Positions 25,486 through 34,912 of a DNA stretch of 64,000 nucleotides are shown piece by piece. The position numbers and the translations under genes were made by a program. Source of the DNA: Methyloversatilis sp. RAC08 (GTDB lineage Bacteria > Pseudomonadota > Gammaproteobacteria > Burkholderiales > Rhodocyclaceae); the NCBI RefSeq assembly GCF_001713355.1, contig NZ_CP016448.1:1736001-1800000 (forward strand), in the 5' to 3' direction. The notes beneath the pieces are model-generated. The model saw nothing but the letters and a program-made list of their open reading frames with translations. It was not told where the DNA came from and made no database searches. Every line of letters begins with the position of its first letter. The stretch's first letter is position 1.

Positions 25486-27498
25486 TTAATCCGCTTCGCC
25501 GCTTTCCGGCGCAGCCACCGGCAGTTCCGGCACCGGCGCGTCTGCCGCCGGCGTCTCGGGCGGCAGTTCCGCCTCGGCAATTTCTTCCGCCAGCTCTTCC
25601 TCGGACACCTGGGCCGCACCGGCCAGTGCGGCCAGATCGCCGACCCAGCGGGCACGCGCGTCGTTGTCGAGCAGGTTGAGCTGGTCGATCTCGACCTCGA
25701 CGCGCGAACGCGGATCGCGCGCCGGCAGGCTGGGCGAACGCAGCACCAGCGGCACATGTTCCAGCCGCACCAGGGACTCGCGCAGCACGATGGCCGGCCA
25801 CACTGTATTGCCTTCGCGCGCCTGCTGGCGCAGCCAGCGCAGGCACCAGTAACGCTCCATGCCGCGCTGGAAGTCGGCGTAGGCCGCATAGGCCAGTTCG
25901 AAATCGCGCAGCGCCGACAGCAGCGCCTCCGACTTCGGCGGGAACACCGGCTCTTCGCCGCGCAGCAGCGAAATCATCTGCCACTGATTCACCAGATCGA
26001 CGTAGCGGCGCAGCGGCGAGGTTGACCAGGCATAGCAATCGACGCCCAGGCCCTCGTGCGGCGCAGCCACCGTGGTCATGCGCACCTTGCCGGCGCCCTG
26101 GGCGCGGTACAGCGCCGGAATGCCGGCATCGCGCAGGTCGCTGCCCCAGGTGTTGTTGGCGACGATCATCAGTTCGGCGACCAGCTTGTCGAGCGGGCTG
26201 CCGCGCGCGCGGCGCTGGATGTCGATGCGGCCTTCGCCGTCTTCGGTCGTCTGCGCCCAGTCGACGTAGAAATTGAAGTCCATCTGCCCGGCGTTGGCCG
26301 ACGGCTTGCCGCGGCCGGCTTCCAGCACTTCGGCCAGACGCCACAGCAGCAGCAGTTCGTCACGCCACTCGAATTCGGGCAAGTCGCCGCCGGTGATGGT
26401 GTCTTCGTTGAACAGCGGCTCGATTTCGTGGTGGCGCAGATTGGCGGCCACGGCGACCTGTTCGATGCGGCTTTCCTTCGCCGTGACGCGCAGGTCGGTT
26501 TCGACATCGAGGTAGAGCGACAGGGCTGGACAGCTGCGGCCGGCCTGCAGCGTGTAGGTATCGACCGCCTCGTCCGGCAGCATGGTGATCTTGCGGCCGG
26601 GGAAGTACACGGTGGACAGCCGGCTGCGCGCGATGTCGCCGAGCGGCGTGCCCGGCTGGATGCCGAGCGACGGCGCCGCAATATGTATACCGATGCGCCA
26701 GCCACCGCCGGCCTTCGGCTGCACCGAAAAGGCGTCGTCGATTTCGGTCGTGGTGGCGTCGTCGATCGAAAAGGCGCGCACGCCGGCATCGGGCAGATCG
26801 CCGGCTGGCGGCACCTCATGCGTCGGAAAGTCGGTGCCGCGCGGGAAGTATTCGAACAGGAAGCGCCCAAGGTGGTACTCATGGCTGGACGCAAAAGCGC
26901 CCGCCTTGGCCATCAGGCCGACCACCGACAGGCCGGCCGATGCGGCGGCGGCTTCGACGGCCTTGGTTTCGAGCCGGTTGCGGTCCGGCTTGTAGAGGAT
27001 CTGCGCGCTGCAGGCCGCGATGTCCGGCGGCGTGCGCCCGGCGAGCAACTCGGCGACCCAGCCATCGACCTGCTCCTGCTGCAGCCGCTTCTTTTCCAGC
27101 CCGGCCAGTGCGGCTTTCAGGATGTCGGGCGGCGCCTTGCGGAAGCGGCCCTTGCCCTTGCGGTGGAAATACACCGGTGCGGCGTGCAGGCACAGCAGGA
27201 TGGCGGCCGCCTGTTCGGCCGTCGGCGCGGCGCCGTGATATTCGCGCGCCAGTTCCTCGAACGGGAATTCGTCGTCGCCGCACACGTCCCACAGGAAGGT
27301 GGCATCGAGATCGGTCGCCTGCACTTCTGCTGCAGCCAGCAGTGCAGCCGGGTCGGGACTGGCGAAACGCAGCAGCACATTGGCCGCCTTCACCTTGGAA
27401 CGCTTGCCGCTCGGCAGTTCGACCTGCAGCGAGGACACGCTGTCGGTCATCACGGAGCCGGCACGGAAGTGGCCGTCCTCTTCGAAAAGAACATTCAT
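25486..27498 (-). CDS. RNase II/R-family exoribonuclease (RNB domain)
   Basis: 670 residues. The RNB catalytic core has the acidic cluster S-I-D-D-A-T-T-T-E-I-D-D-A-F (D246, D254, D255), which binds the magnesium ions for 3'-to-5' RNA hydrolysis. Further on are Y-F-P-G-R-K-I-T-M-L-P and W-S-T-S-P-L-R-R-Y-V-D-L. The last 40 residues are rich in Glu, Ala and Pro and are probably disordered. A standard C-terminal S1 domain is not obvious, so this is the RNB-only type common in betaproteobacteria rather than classical RNase R. It is divergent from mgtE. Confidence 0.9.
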   Translation of the reverse strand: MNVLFEEDGHFRAGSVMTDSVSSLQVELPSGKRSKVKAANVLLRFASPDPAALLAAAEVQATDLDATFLWDVCGDDEFPFEELAREYHGAAPTAEQAAAILLCLHAAPVYFHRKGKGRFRKAPPDILKAALAGLEKKRLQQEQVDGWVAELLAGRTPPDIAACSAQILYKPDRNRLETKAVEAAAASAGLSVVGLMAKAGAFASSHEYHLGRFLFEYFPRGTDFPTHEVPPAGDLPDAGVRAFSIDDATTTEIDDAFSVQPKAGGGWRIGIHIAAPSLGIQPGTPLGDIARSRLSTVYFPGRKITMLPDEAVDTYTLQAGRSCPALSLYLDVETDLRVTAKESRIEQVAVAANLRHHEIEPLFNEDTITGGDLPEFEWRDELLLLWRLAEVLEAGRGKPSANAGQMDFNFYVDWAQTTEDGEGRIDIQRRARGSPLDKLVAELMIVANNTWGSDLRDAGIPALYRAQGAGKVRMTTVAAPHEGLGVDCYAWSTSPLRRYVDLVNQWQMISLLRGEEPVFPPKSEALLSALRDFELAYAAYADFQRGMERYWCLRWLRQQAREGNTVWPAIVLRESLVRLEHVPLVLRSPSLPARDPRSRVEVEIDQLNLLDNDARARWVGDLAALAGAAQVSEEELAEEIAEAELPPETPAADAPVPELPVAAPESGEAD

Positions 27499-27659
27499 GA
27501 AGCGGGTACGGAAGAACTCGGACCGCGATTATCGCGGATAAGCGCCGCCCGGGGTCCGCGCGTTGTCGCATTGCGGCAAAAACCCGGAGGCGGCGGACAG
27601 TCGACGGCTACAATCGCCTGCCAGCCGCTGCACCGATCACCCTGCCCGAACGGCACCCT

Positions 27660-29102
27660 GTGGACGAACACGACGAAATTCTGCCGCTTGATGCAATGCA
27701 CCGTCGCCTGAAAGAGGTGAGGTCGCTGCTCGACCGTCAGAAACGCGTCGAAAGCCTGTTGCACCGTCAGGAAATGCCGCGTCACGACCTGGTGGAAACG
27801 CTGGTCGCCAAGCAGCACCACAGCGAGCTGACGAAGAAGCTCGACACGATGCACCCGGCCGACATTGCCTACATCCTGGAGGCGCTGCCGCCGGAAGACC
27901 GGCTGCTGGTGTGGGATCTGGTGCGCGCCGACCGCGACGGCGAAATCCTGCTCGAAGTGTCGGACGCGGTACGCGAATCGCTGATCGACGCGATGGAGCC
28001 GAAGGAACTGGTGGCCGCGGTCGAACAGCTGGACGCCGACGAACTGGCCGATCTCGCGCCGGACCTGCCGACCGAGGTCATGCAGGACGTATTCAGCGCG
28101 CTCGACGTCGAAGAGCGCGAACAGCTGCGTTCCGCGATGTCCTACCCGGACGATTCGGTCGGCGCGCTGATGGATTTCGACATGGTCACCGTGCGCGAGG
28201 ACGTGACGCTCGAAGTGGTGTTGCGCTATCTGCGTCGCTTCGATGAACTGCCCGACCACACCGACCAGATCTTCGTCGTCGACCGCGAAGAAAAACTGCG
28301 CGGCGTGCTGTCGCTGAGCACCCTGCTGATCAACGACGGCGATGTCGAAGTGGCGGCCGTGATGCGCGAGCACCCGCTGGTGCTGCACGCCTCGGACGAC
28401 GCCGAATCGGCCGCCCAGGCGTTCGAGCGCTACGACCTCGTGTCGGCGCCGGTGATCGATCACCACGATCAGCTGATCGGCCGGCTGACGGTGAACGAGG
28501 TGATGGACTTCATCCGCGAACAGTCGGAAGAAGAGTTGCTGGCCCAGGCCGGCCTGCGCGAGGAGGAAGACATATTCGCGCCCATCATGGATTCGGTGCG
28601 CAACCGCTGGGCCTGGCTGGCGATCAATCTGGGCACCGCCTTCTTCGCCTCGCGCGTCATCGGCGCCTTCGAAGGCTCGATCGAGAAACTGGTCGCGCTG
28701 GCCGCGTTGATGCCCATCGTGGCCGGCATCGGCGGCAATTCGGGCAACCAGACCATCACGATGATCGTGCGTGCGATCGCGCTCGGCCAGATCGCACCCG
28801 ATGCGGCACGCCGGCTCTACCGCAAGGAAATGGGCGTTGCCCTGATTAACGGCATCGTCTGGGGCGGCCTGCTCGGCCTGCTGGCCGCCTGGCTGTACGA
28901 CTCGTGGGCGCTGGGCGCCGTCATGAGCGCGGCGATGACGCTGAACCTGCTGCTGGCCGCCTTCATCGGCGTGACGGTGCCTATCGTGTTGGCGCGGCTC
29001 GGCCGCGACCCGGCTGTCGGCGGTTCGGTGCTGATCACCGCGGTCACCGACTCGGGCGGCTTCTTCATCTTTCTCGGGCTGGCCACCCTGGTTTTGCTCT
29101 GA
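27660..29102 (+). CDS. mgtE: Magnesium transporter MgtE
   Basis: 480 residues in the MgtE order: an N-terminal helical domain with H-P-A-D-I-A-Y-I-L-E-A-L, a pair of CBS domains (about residues 145-270), a plug helix, then five transmembrane helices from about residue 318. The pore region has G-G-N-S-G-N-Q and the last helices have T-D-S-G-G-F-F. Cytosolic magnesium binding to the N and CBS domains gates the channel. It uses a GTG start; an ATG 12 codons later is an alternative. A TACAAT hexamer lies 46 bases upstream but has no good -35 partner. Confidence 0.94.
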   Translation: MDEHDEILPLDAMHRRLKEVRSLLDRQKRVESLLHRQEMPRHDLVETLVAKQHHSELTKKLDTMHPADIAYILEALPPEDRLLVWDLVRADRDGEILLEVSDAVRESLIDAMEPKELVAAVEQLDADELADLAPDLPTEVMQDVFSALDVEEREQLRSAMSYPDDSVGALMDFDMVTVREDVTLEVVLRYLRRFDELPDHTDQIFVVDREEKLRGVLSLSTLLINDGDVEVAAVMREHPLVLHASDDAESAAQAFERYDLVSAPVIDHHDQLIGRLTVNEVMDFIREQSEEELLAQAGLREEEDIFAPIMDSVRNRWAWLAINLGTAFFASRVIGAFEGSIEKLVALAALMPIVAGIGGNSGNQTITMIVRAIALGQIAPDAARRLYRKEMGVALINGIVWGGLLGLLAAWLYDSWALGAVMSAAMTLNLLLAAFIGVTVPIVLARLGRDPAVGGSVLITAVTDSGGFFIFLGLATLVLL

Positions 29103-29114
29103 TCGGGACCGACA

Positions 29115-29642
29115 ATGCGCATCCGGTTATTCACTGCCAGCCTTGCCCTGATGATCGCCGGCGCCAGCGCCGAAGCGGCCGACCGCGCGCTGACCGTCAC
29201 CTGCGCCGAAGCGGGCGCGCTGGAACTGAGCGTGCCGGACACCTGGTCGGTCGAGGAAAGCCGGCACGATGTGCGCATGCCGCCGACCGTGACCGTGTCG
29301 GCACCGGATGGCAAGGCACAGTGGGTGGTGACCGCAGTGTGGAAGGCGGCCGATCGCAAGCCGCCGTCAACGCTGGAGGAAATCCGCACCCGCGTGGCGC
29401 GCACCGCCCAGACCGTCGGTGCGGCCGATGCACCGCTGCAACCGCTGCCGGCAAGCGCACCCGCCGGCTACTTCTTCGACGCCGGTGGCGACATCACGCC
29501 GGAGCCGTTCTCCATGCTGCGTCAGGGCATGCTGAAGGTGGGCGAGCTGACAGTGAGCTTCACGGCCATGGGTGCGGCAGGCCGCAGCGCCGATCAGGAC
29601 GCGCTGGTGGAGCGGCTGGCCCGGGCCAGCCACCGCCGCTGA
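29115..29642 (+). CDS. Exported protein of unknown function
   Basis: 175 residues with a clear signal peptide (about 1-22, A-E-A-A-D). The mature part contains a single Cys, has no membrane segment and looks beta-rich (T-V-T-V-S-A-P-D-G-K, W-V-V-T-A-V-W). I do not recognise a family. It starts 13 bases after mgtE and probably shares its message; it converges on the TauE/SafE gene with a 13-base gap. Confidence 0.72.
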   Translation: MRIRLFTASLALMIAGASAEAADRALTVTCAEAGALELSVPDTWSVEESRHDVRMPPTVTVSAPDGKAQWVVTAVWKAADRKPPSTLEEIRTRVARTAQTVGAADAPLQPLPASAPAGYFFDAGGDITPEPFSMLRQGMLKVGELTVSFTAMGAAGRSADQDALVERLARASHRR

Positions 29643-29655
29643 CGCCCGGCGCGGA

Positions 29656-30474
29656 TCAGGCGTTCCACAGCTTCCACAGCATGCGCACGGCCAGCGCGAC
29701 CAGCAGCAGCGAAAACAGCCGCTTGATCAGCGGCACCGGCAGCCGGTGTGCGGCGCGCGCGCCGAGCTGTGTCGTGAACAGGCTGCCCGCGACGATGGCG
29801 GCCAGCGCCGGCAGGTGCACATAGCCCAGCACCTGCGGCGGCATGTCCGGCACGCCCCAGCCATTGAAGATGTAGCCGGCCGTGCCGCCAAGCGCGATCG
29901 GCAGGCCGAGCGCGGCAGAGGTGCCGATGGCCTGACGGATGTCGCGGTTGCACCAGGTCAGGAAGGGCACCGTCAGCGCGCCGCCGCCGATGGCGACCAG
30001 CGCCGACACCACGCCTATGCCGCTACCGGCCACGATCAAACCGCCTGCTCCGGGCAACTGACGGGCAGGCTTGGGCTTGAAACCGATCAGCATGGTCAGT
30101 GCGACGTAGCCGATGAACACCGCGAAGATCAGTGACAGCACCTGGGTCGACACTTCGCGCGCGATGAAGGTGCCGAACAGGGTGCCGATCAGCACGCCTA
30201 TGGTCATCGTGCGCACGGTTGGCCAGTCGACCGCGCCGTGCGCATGGTGGGTGCGCAGGCTGATCGCGGCCGACGCGACGATGGCCGCCATCGAGGTGCC
30301 GAGCGCCAGATGCAGGATGTGGTCGGGCGTGACGTGCAGCCGTTCGAACAGGCTGACCAGAATCGGCACCAGCAGAGCGCCACCGCCGATGCCCAGCAAT
30401 CCGGCCAGGAAGCCTGTGACGGTGCCCAGCAACAGGCAGGCGAGCACGAACTCGGTATCGGGGAAGAAAATCAT
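29656..30474 (-). CDS. TauE/SafE (TSUP) family anion permease
   Basis: 272 residues with about eight transmembrane helices in two related halves, each with a Gly-rich motif: L-L-G-I-G-G-G-A-L-L-V-P (26-37) and V-A-I-G-G-G-A-L-T-V-P-F (160-171). This repeat is the hallmark of TSUP proteins, which export sulfite, sulfoacetate or other small organic anions. No sulfur genes are adjacent. It follows the oxalate-type cluster on the same strand but is separated by a hairpin. Confidence 0.88.
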   Translation of the reverse strand: MIFFPDTEFVLACLLLGTVTGFLAGLLGIGGGALLVPILVSLFERLHVTPDHILHLALGTSMAAIVASAAISLRTHHAHGAVDWPTVRTMTIGVLIGTLFGTFIAREVSTQVLSLIFAVFIGYVALTMLIGFKPKPARQLPGAGGLIVAGSGIGVVSALVAIGGGALTVPFLTWCNRDIRQAIGTSAALGLPIALGGTAGYIFNGWGVPDMPPQVLGYVHLPALAAIVAGSLFTTQLGARAAHRLPVPLIKRLFSLLLVALAVRMLWKLWNA

Positions 30475-30559
30475 GGTGCGGACATCATGGTGCGCTGCAA
30501 AAACCGCTATCTGAACACAGGCCGCAGTGCGACCGCAAAGCCTGCGTTGCGCAGAAACA

Positions 30560-30585
30560 CACAGGGCACCCTCAGGTGCCCTGTG
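30560..30585 (-). terminator. Strong hairpin after the PanE/ApbA reductase
   Basis: An 11-bp perfect stem (CACAGGGCACC / GGTGCCCTGTG) with a CTCA loop, 22 bases past the reductase stop. The T-run on the minus strand is weak (TGTTTC), so termination may be partial. It is the likely end of the ligase-tctCBA-reductase unit. Confidence 0.68.
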
Positions 30586-30607
30586 ACGGCAACGGCTGCG
30601 CGGTGGG

Positions 30608-31612
30608 TCAACCGGCGATGGCCAGCTTGCCGCGCTTGTCCGACAGCGTGCGCGCCAGCAGCGACACCAGCGCATACACCGCATCGATGTTCGGCGTCGG
30701 GATGCCGGTGATGCGGCCCAGTTCACGCACCGAGCCGACCAGCGCCTCGAATTCGAGCGGCCGGCCGGCTTCGACGTCCTGCAGCATCGAGGTCTTGTGC
30801 GCGCCGACCGCTTCGGCACCGGCGATGCGCTTGTCGAGCGCGATCTTGAATTCAACGCCCAGCTTCTCGCCGACCGATTGCGCCTCGCGCATCATGTTGG
30901 CCGCCAGTTCGCGGGTCAGCGGGAAGCGGCAGATGTCTTCCAGCGTGGCATGCGTCAGCGCCGAAATCGGGTTGAAGCTCAGATTGCCCCACAGCTTCAC
31001 CCACATTTCGGAGCGGATGTCCTTCGACACCGGCGATTTGAAGCCGGCGGCGATCATGGCCTGCGACAGCGCCTCGATGCGCGGCGAGCGCGAACCGTCG
31101 AGTTCGCCCAGCGTGAAGCGATTGCCTTCGATCAGCTTGATGACGCCCGGCTCGACCAGTTCGGACGCCGGATACACCACGCTGCCGATGACCCGCTCGA
31201 CTTCGATGTTCGCGGCGACGATGCCGTCCGGGTCCACCGAAGTGACCGGCGTGCCCTCGTAATCGCCGGCCAGCTTGTGGAAGTACCACCACGGAATGCC
31301 GTTCTGCATCGTCACGACCATCGTGTCCGGGCCGAACAGCGCCCGCATGTCGGCCGCGACATCCTTCACCTGATGCGCCTTGAGCGTCAGCAGGATCACG
31401 TCCTGCACGCCGGCGTCCGTCATCTTCTGCACGCCGCGGATGTCCGGCGCGTGCTCGACCGTGCCGTCTTCCAGCATCAGCGACATGCCCTTCGCCTGGA
31501 TGGCGGCGAGGTTGGGGCCACGCGCGATGCAGGTGACTTCATTGCCGGCACGCGACAGCTTCACGGCCAGATAACCACCGATGGCGCCTGCGCCAACGAC
31601 TGCAATCTTCAT
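30608..31612 (-). CDS. PanE/ApbA-family 2-oxoacid reductase (candidate oxalyl-CoA reductase)
   Basis: 334 residues. The N-terminal Rossmann motif G-A-G-A-I-G-G-Y (7-14) binds NADPH. A lysine in T-L-K-A-H and the M-W-V-K-L-W-G-N-L-S-F-N-P block with Lys and Asn fit ketopantoate reductases. A housekeeping panE would usually stand near pantothenate genes; here it is last in a cluster with a CoA ligase and a tricarboxylate-type transporter. In Methylobacterium extorquens a PanE homologue (PanE2) reduces oxalyl-CoA to glyoxylate, which fits this context better. A GGGAGATG ribosome site precedes the start. Confidence 0.85.
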   Translation of the reverse strand: MKIAVVGAGAIGGYLAVKLSRAGNEVTCIARGPNLAAIQAKGMSLMLEDGTVEHAPDIRGVQKMTDAGVQDVILLTLKAHQVKDVAADMRALFGPDTMVVTMQNGIPWWYFHKLAGDYEGTPVTSVDPDGIVAANIEVERVIGSVVYPASELVEPGVIKLIEGNRFTLGELDGSRSPRIEALSQAMIAAGFKSPVSKDIRSEMWVKLWGNLSFNPISALTHATLEDICRFPLTRELAANMMREAQSVGEKLGVEFKIALDKRIAGAEAVGAHKTSMLQDVEAGRPLEFEALVGSVRELGRITGIPTPNIDAVYALVSLLARTLSDKRGKLAIAG

Positions 31613-31711
31613 CTTTTCATCTCCCTCGAGAGCGCGGCGGCGCGCCGGACACCGGTCACGCCGCCGCCGGCCGCGCCCGGCCGTCGTGCGGCGGGCGCAG
31701 CGGGTTTCAGA

Positions 31712-33208
31712 TCAAGTGCGGCGGCGCAGCTGGTGCTTCAGCACCGGCACTATGGGCCACAGCAGCATCACGAACGACAAGGCCATCAGGCCGCCGACCA
31801 GCGGATTCGCCCAGAAGATGTCCAGACTGCCCTGCGACAGCAGCATCGACTGGCGGAAGCTAGACTCGGCCATGTCGCCCAGCACCAGCGCGAGCACCAG
31901 AGGCGCGAGCGGATAGCGCAGCTTCTTGAACAGGTAACCGAACACGCCGAACACCAGCATCATCACCACGTCGAAGATCGAGCTGTGCACCGTGTAGGCG
32001 CCGATCGCGCAGATGACGATGATGATCGGGCCGATGACCGAGAACGGAATGCGCAGGATGGCTGCCCACCACGGCACGGTGGTCAGCACGATGATCAGGC
32101 CGACGATGTTGCCCAGATACATCGAGGCGATCAGGCCCCATACGAAGTCCGGTTTTTCGGTGAACAGCAGCGGACCCGGCTGCAGGCCCCAGATCAGCAG
32201 GCCGCCCAGCAGCACGGCGGCGGTCGGCGAACCCGGAATGCCCAGCGTCAGCATCGGCAGCAGGGCCGACGTGCCGGCTGCGTGCGCCGCGGTTTCCGGC
32301 GCCACCACGCCTTCGATGTTGCCCTTGCCGAACGAATCCTTGTCCTTTGCACCGCGACGGGCCAGGCCGTAGGCCATGAAGGAGGCCGGCGTGGCACCGC
32401 CCGGCGTGACGCCCATCCAGCAGCCGACCAGTACCGAGCGGATCGAGGTTTTCCAGTAGCGCAGCAGTTCAGCCCAGGTCTTCAGCACCACGTCGAGCTG
32501 GATCTTCGCGCTCTTGCCCTTGAAAGCCAGGCCTTCTTCCATCGTCAGCAGGATTTCGCCGATGCCGAACAGGCCGATCACCGCGATCAGGAAGTCGAAA
32601 CCCTTCAGCAGTTCGGTCACGCCATAGGTCATGCGCAACGTGCCGGTCACCGTGTCCATGCCGACCGCGGCCAGCGCGAAACCCAGTGCCATCACGGCCA
32701 GCGTCTTGGCCGGTGGCTCCTTGCTCATGCCGACAAACGAACAGAAGGTGAGCATCTGCACCGCGAACATTTCCGCCGCACCGAATTTCAGCGCGAACCT
32801 CGCCACCAGGGGAGCGAGGAAGGTGATCAGCAGCACGGCGAAGAACGCACCGACGAAGGACGACGTGAACGCCGCGGTCAGCGCGGCACCCGCGCGTCCC
32901 TGCTGCGCCATCGGATAGCCGTCGAACGTGGTCGCGACAGACCACGGCTCACCCGGAATGTTGAACAGGATCGACGTGATCGCGCCACCGAACAATGCGC
33001 CCCAGTAGATGCAGGACAGCATGATGATGGCCGAGGTCTGGTCCATCGAAAAGGTCAGCGGCAGCAGGATGGCGATGCCGTTGGCACCGCCCAGACCGGG
33101 CAGCACGCCGATCAGGATGCCCAGCGTGACGCCGAGCACCATGAAGCCCAGGTTGGGCAGCGTCATCGCGACGCTGAACCCGTGCATGAGGTTATTGAGT
33201 TCGTCCAT
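31712..33208 (-). CDS. tctA: Tripartite tricarboxylate transporter, large subunit TctA
   Basis: 498 residues, about ten to twelve transmembrane helices. Family motifs are visible: G-V-L-P-G-L-G-G-A-N-G (residues about 34-44), P-G-E-P-W-S-V-A-T-T-F-D-G-Y-P-M-A-Q-Q-G-R-A-G and G-V-T-P-G-G-A-T-P-A-S-F-M-A-Y. TctA carries the solute, driven by an ion gradient, after delivery by the periplasmic TctC. It lies 30 bases after tctB and 99 bases ahead of the reductase gene. Confidence 0.94.
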   Translation of the reverse strand: MDELNNLMHGFSVAMTLPNLGFMVLGVTLGILIGVLPGLGGANGIAILLPLTFSMDQTSAIIMLSCIYWGALFGGAITSILFNIPGEPWSVATTFDGYPMAQQGRAGAALTAAFTSSFVGAFFAVLLITFLAPLVARFALKFGAAEMFAVQMLTFCSFVGMSKEPPAKTLAVMALGFALAAVGMDTVTGTLRMTYGVTELLKGFDFLIAVIGLFGIGEILLTMEEGLAFKGKSAKIQLDVVLKTWAELLRYWKTSIRSVLVGCWMGVTPGGATPASFMAYGLARRGAKDKDSFGKGNIEGVVAPETAAHAAGTSALLPMLTLGIPGSPTAAVLLGGLLIWGLQPGPLLFTEKPDFVWGLIASMYLGNIVGLIIVLTTVPWWAAILRIPFSVIGPIIIVICAIGAYTVHSSIFDVVMMLVFGVFGYLFKKLRYPLAPLVLALVLGDMAESSFRQSMLLSQGSLDIFWANPLVGGLMALSFVMLLWPIVPVLKHQLRRRT

Positions 33209-33238
33209 CTCGGTCTCGGAGGATGAGTTCTTGTGGTG

Positions 33239-33751
33239 TCACAGACCGAGCATCAGCTCGATCGGACCTTTTGGAAGCGGCACGAGAAACCAGCGCTCGA
33301 ACAGCAGGAAGGCGCCCAGCGGCACGCCGATCGAGGTGATCGCCGTGGCCAGCCAGCCGAATTTGCCGTGCACCTTCATGAAGAAGGCGATCAGCACCAG
33401 CGAAGACACGTAAATGCCCAGGAACACCACTGCCGCCACATAGATGGTCAGCGGCACCAGCATCTGCATCACCGAGCGCAGTTCAGTCCAGCTGGCGAAC
33501 TGCGGCTGCGCGCGCCTGAACTTCATCAGCGCGGTGATCAGGATCCAGCCGCTTGACGCCAGCAGGATGCAGCCGATGTAGAACGGGAAGTAGCCGGCGC
33601 GCGGGCCTTCGCCCTCTTCCCAGCCGATGCCGACGCGGATGCTGTCGATGACCGCGATGATTCCCATGACGAACAGGAACAGCGCGACCAGTAGTTCCGG
33701 CCAGCGGTTGGACAAGCCGGCTTCAGCGGCTTCCTCGGATCGCTCCATCAC
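33239..33751 (-). CDS. tctB: Tripartite tricarboxylate transporter, small subunit TctB
   Basis: 170 residues with four hydrophobic helices, the usual TctB design. It starts with a short acidic N-terminus (M-E-R-S-E-E-A-A-E-A) and has G-E-G-P-R-A-G-Y-F-P-F-Y-I-G after the first helix, a family motif. TGGAGA ahead of the ATG is the ribosome site. TctB is needed for TctA function; it has no catalytic role of its own. It is separated from tctC by a strong hairpin. Confidence 0.9.
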   Translation of the reverse strand: MMERSEEAAEAGLSNRWPELLVALFLFVMGIIAVIDSIRVGIGWEEGEGPRAGYFPFYIGCILLASSGWILITALMKFRRAQPQFASWTELRSVMQMLVPLTIYVAAVVFLGIYVSSLVLIAFFMKVHGKFGWLATAITSIGVPLGAFLLFERWFLVPLPKGPIELMLGL

Positions 33752-33806
33752 GAATCTCCAGAATGAAAACAGGGCGCATGCATCTTTGCGGCGGGCGATT
33801 AAATGA

Positions 33807-33832
33807 ACACGGGCGGGATGACCCGCCCGTGT
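33807..33832 (-). promoter_or_regulatory. Intercistronic hairpin between tctC and tctB
   Basis: A perfect 11-bp stem (ACACGGGCGGG / CCCGCCCGTGT) with an ATGA loop, 21 bases past the tctC stop. The minus-strand sequence after it (TCATTTAATCG) is not a proper T-run. Such a hairpin can protect the upstream message and lower downstream expression, giving more binding protein than permease. Confidence 0.7.
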
Positions 33833-33853
33833 GACTGACTTGCTTGAGGCGGA

Positions 33854-34858
33854 TTACTTGGCGAGGAAGCCGGCGTCCTTCATCAGGCCGTAGTGCATCG
33901 CTTCGGTCTTGCCCACCCAGTCGGCGAATTCCTTGCCGCTCATGAAGGTCTGCTTGAAAGCGCCCTTCTTCATGAAATCGGCCCATTCCGGTGTTTCACG
34001 CACCTTCTTGAACAGATTGACGTAGAAGTCCACCTGTTCCTGCGTGACGCCCGGGGCGAGGAAAATGCCGCGCAGCATCAGGTACTCGATCGGCACGCCG
34101 GCGCTCTTGCAGGTCGGAATGTCGGCCCAGGACTGCGTATCCGTCACCTTTTCGGTGTAGGTCAGCTTTTCGGTGTCCATGATGCACAGCGGGCGCAGCT
34201 TGCCGCCACGCCAGTGGGCTTCGGCTTCGATCGGGTTGTTGACGGTCGAATTGACATGACCGCCGACCAGTTGCACCGCCACATCGCCGCCGCCCTTGAA
34301 CGGCACGTAAATCATCTTCTTGCCGGTGGCCTTGTCGATCATCGCGGTGATGATCTGGTCTTCCTGCTTCGAGCCGGTACCGGCCATCTTGAACGTGCTG
34401 GCCGGCTTGGCCTTGATGTCGTCGATGTATTCCTTGGCCGTCTTGTACGGCGCGTCGGCATTCACCCACAACACGAACTGGTCGAGTGCGAGCATCGCGC
34501 CCGGCGTCAGGTCACGCCAGTTGAACGGGACACCGGTCGCCAGCGGCGTGGTGAACAGATTCGACAGCGTGATGATGATCTTGTGCGGATTGCCCTTGGC
34601 ACCCTTCACCTCGAGGAATCCTTCGGCTCCGGCGCCACCCGACTTGTTGACGACGACGAGCGGTTGCTCCATCAACTTGTTCTTGGCCACGATGCCCTGG
34701 ATGAAACGGGCCATCTGGTCGGCGCCGCCGCCGGTGCCGGCCGGCACGACGAACTCGACCGGCTTGGTCGGTTCCCACGCATGTGCAGCACCGGTCAGGC
34801 CGATCGCTGCAACCGCAGATACCAGGGCTCTTGCGGCCCAGTTCTTGAACTCGATCAT
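33854..34858 (-). CDS. tctC: TctC/Bug-family periplasmic solute-binding protein
   Basis: 334 residues. Signal peptide about 1-27 (A-A-H-A-W). The mature protein has P-V-E-F-V-V-P-A-G-T-G-G-G-A-D-Q at its start and V-P-F-K-G-G-G-D-V-A-V-Q-L-V-G-G-H in the middle, both Bug/TctC signatures for binding carboxylates. The ligand cannot be read from sequence. GAGGAGAG lies 5 bases ahead of the ATG, a strong ribosome site fitting high expression. The CoA ligase gene is immediately upstream, 54 bases away. Confidence 0.92.
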   Translation of the reverse strand: MIEFKNWAARALVSAVAAIGLTGAAHAWEPTKPVEFVVPAGTGGGADQMARFIQGIVAKNKLMEQPLVVVNKSGGAGAEGFLEVKGAKGNPHKIIITLSNLFTTPLATGVPFNWRDLTPGAMLALDQFVLWVNADAPYKTAKEYIDDIKAKPASTFKMAGTGSKQEDQIITAMIDKATGKKMIYVPFKGGGDVAVQLVGGHVNSTVNNPIEAEAHWRGGKLRPLCIMDTEKLTYTEKVTDTQSWADIPTCKSAGVPIEYLMLRGIFLAPGVTQEQVDFYVNLFKKVRETPEWADFMKKGAFKQTFMSGKEFADWVGKTEAMHYGLMKDAGFLAK

Positions 34859-34912
34859 TGCACTCTCCTCAGTGGATATTGTTGATGACAGTACTGCGGA
34901 AAAGGTCGTGGA

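Noticed and set aside
27571-27614. TTGCGG and TACAAT upstream of mgtE as a promoter
   Set aside because: The spacing is about 32 bases, far too long for a sigma-70 promoter; no better -35 is found.
30797-33226. An 809-codon open frame on the plus strand opposite the reductase and tctA
   Set aside because: Composition is dominated by Arg, His and Gln, and the opposite strand holds two clear gene families.
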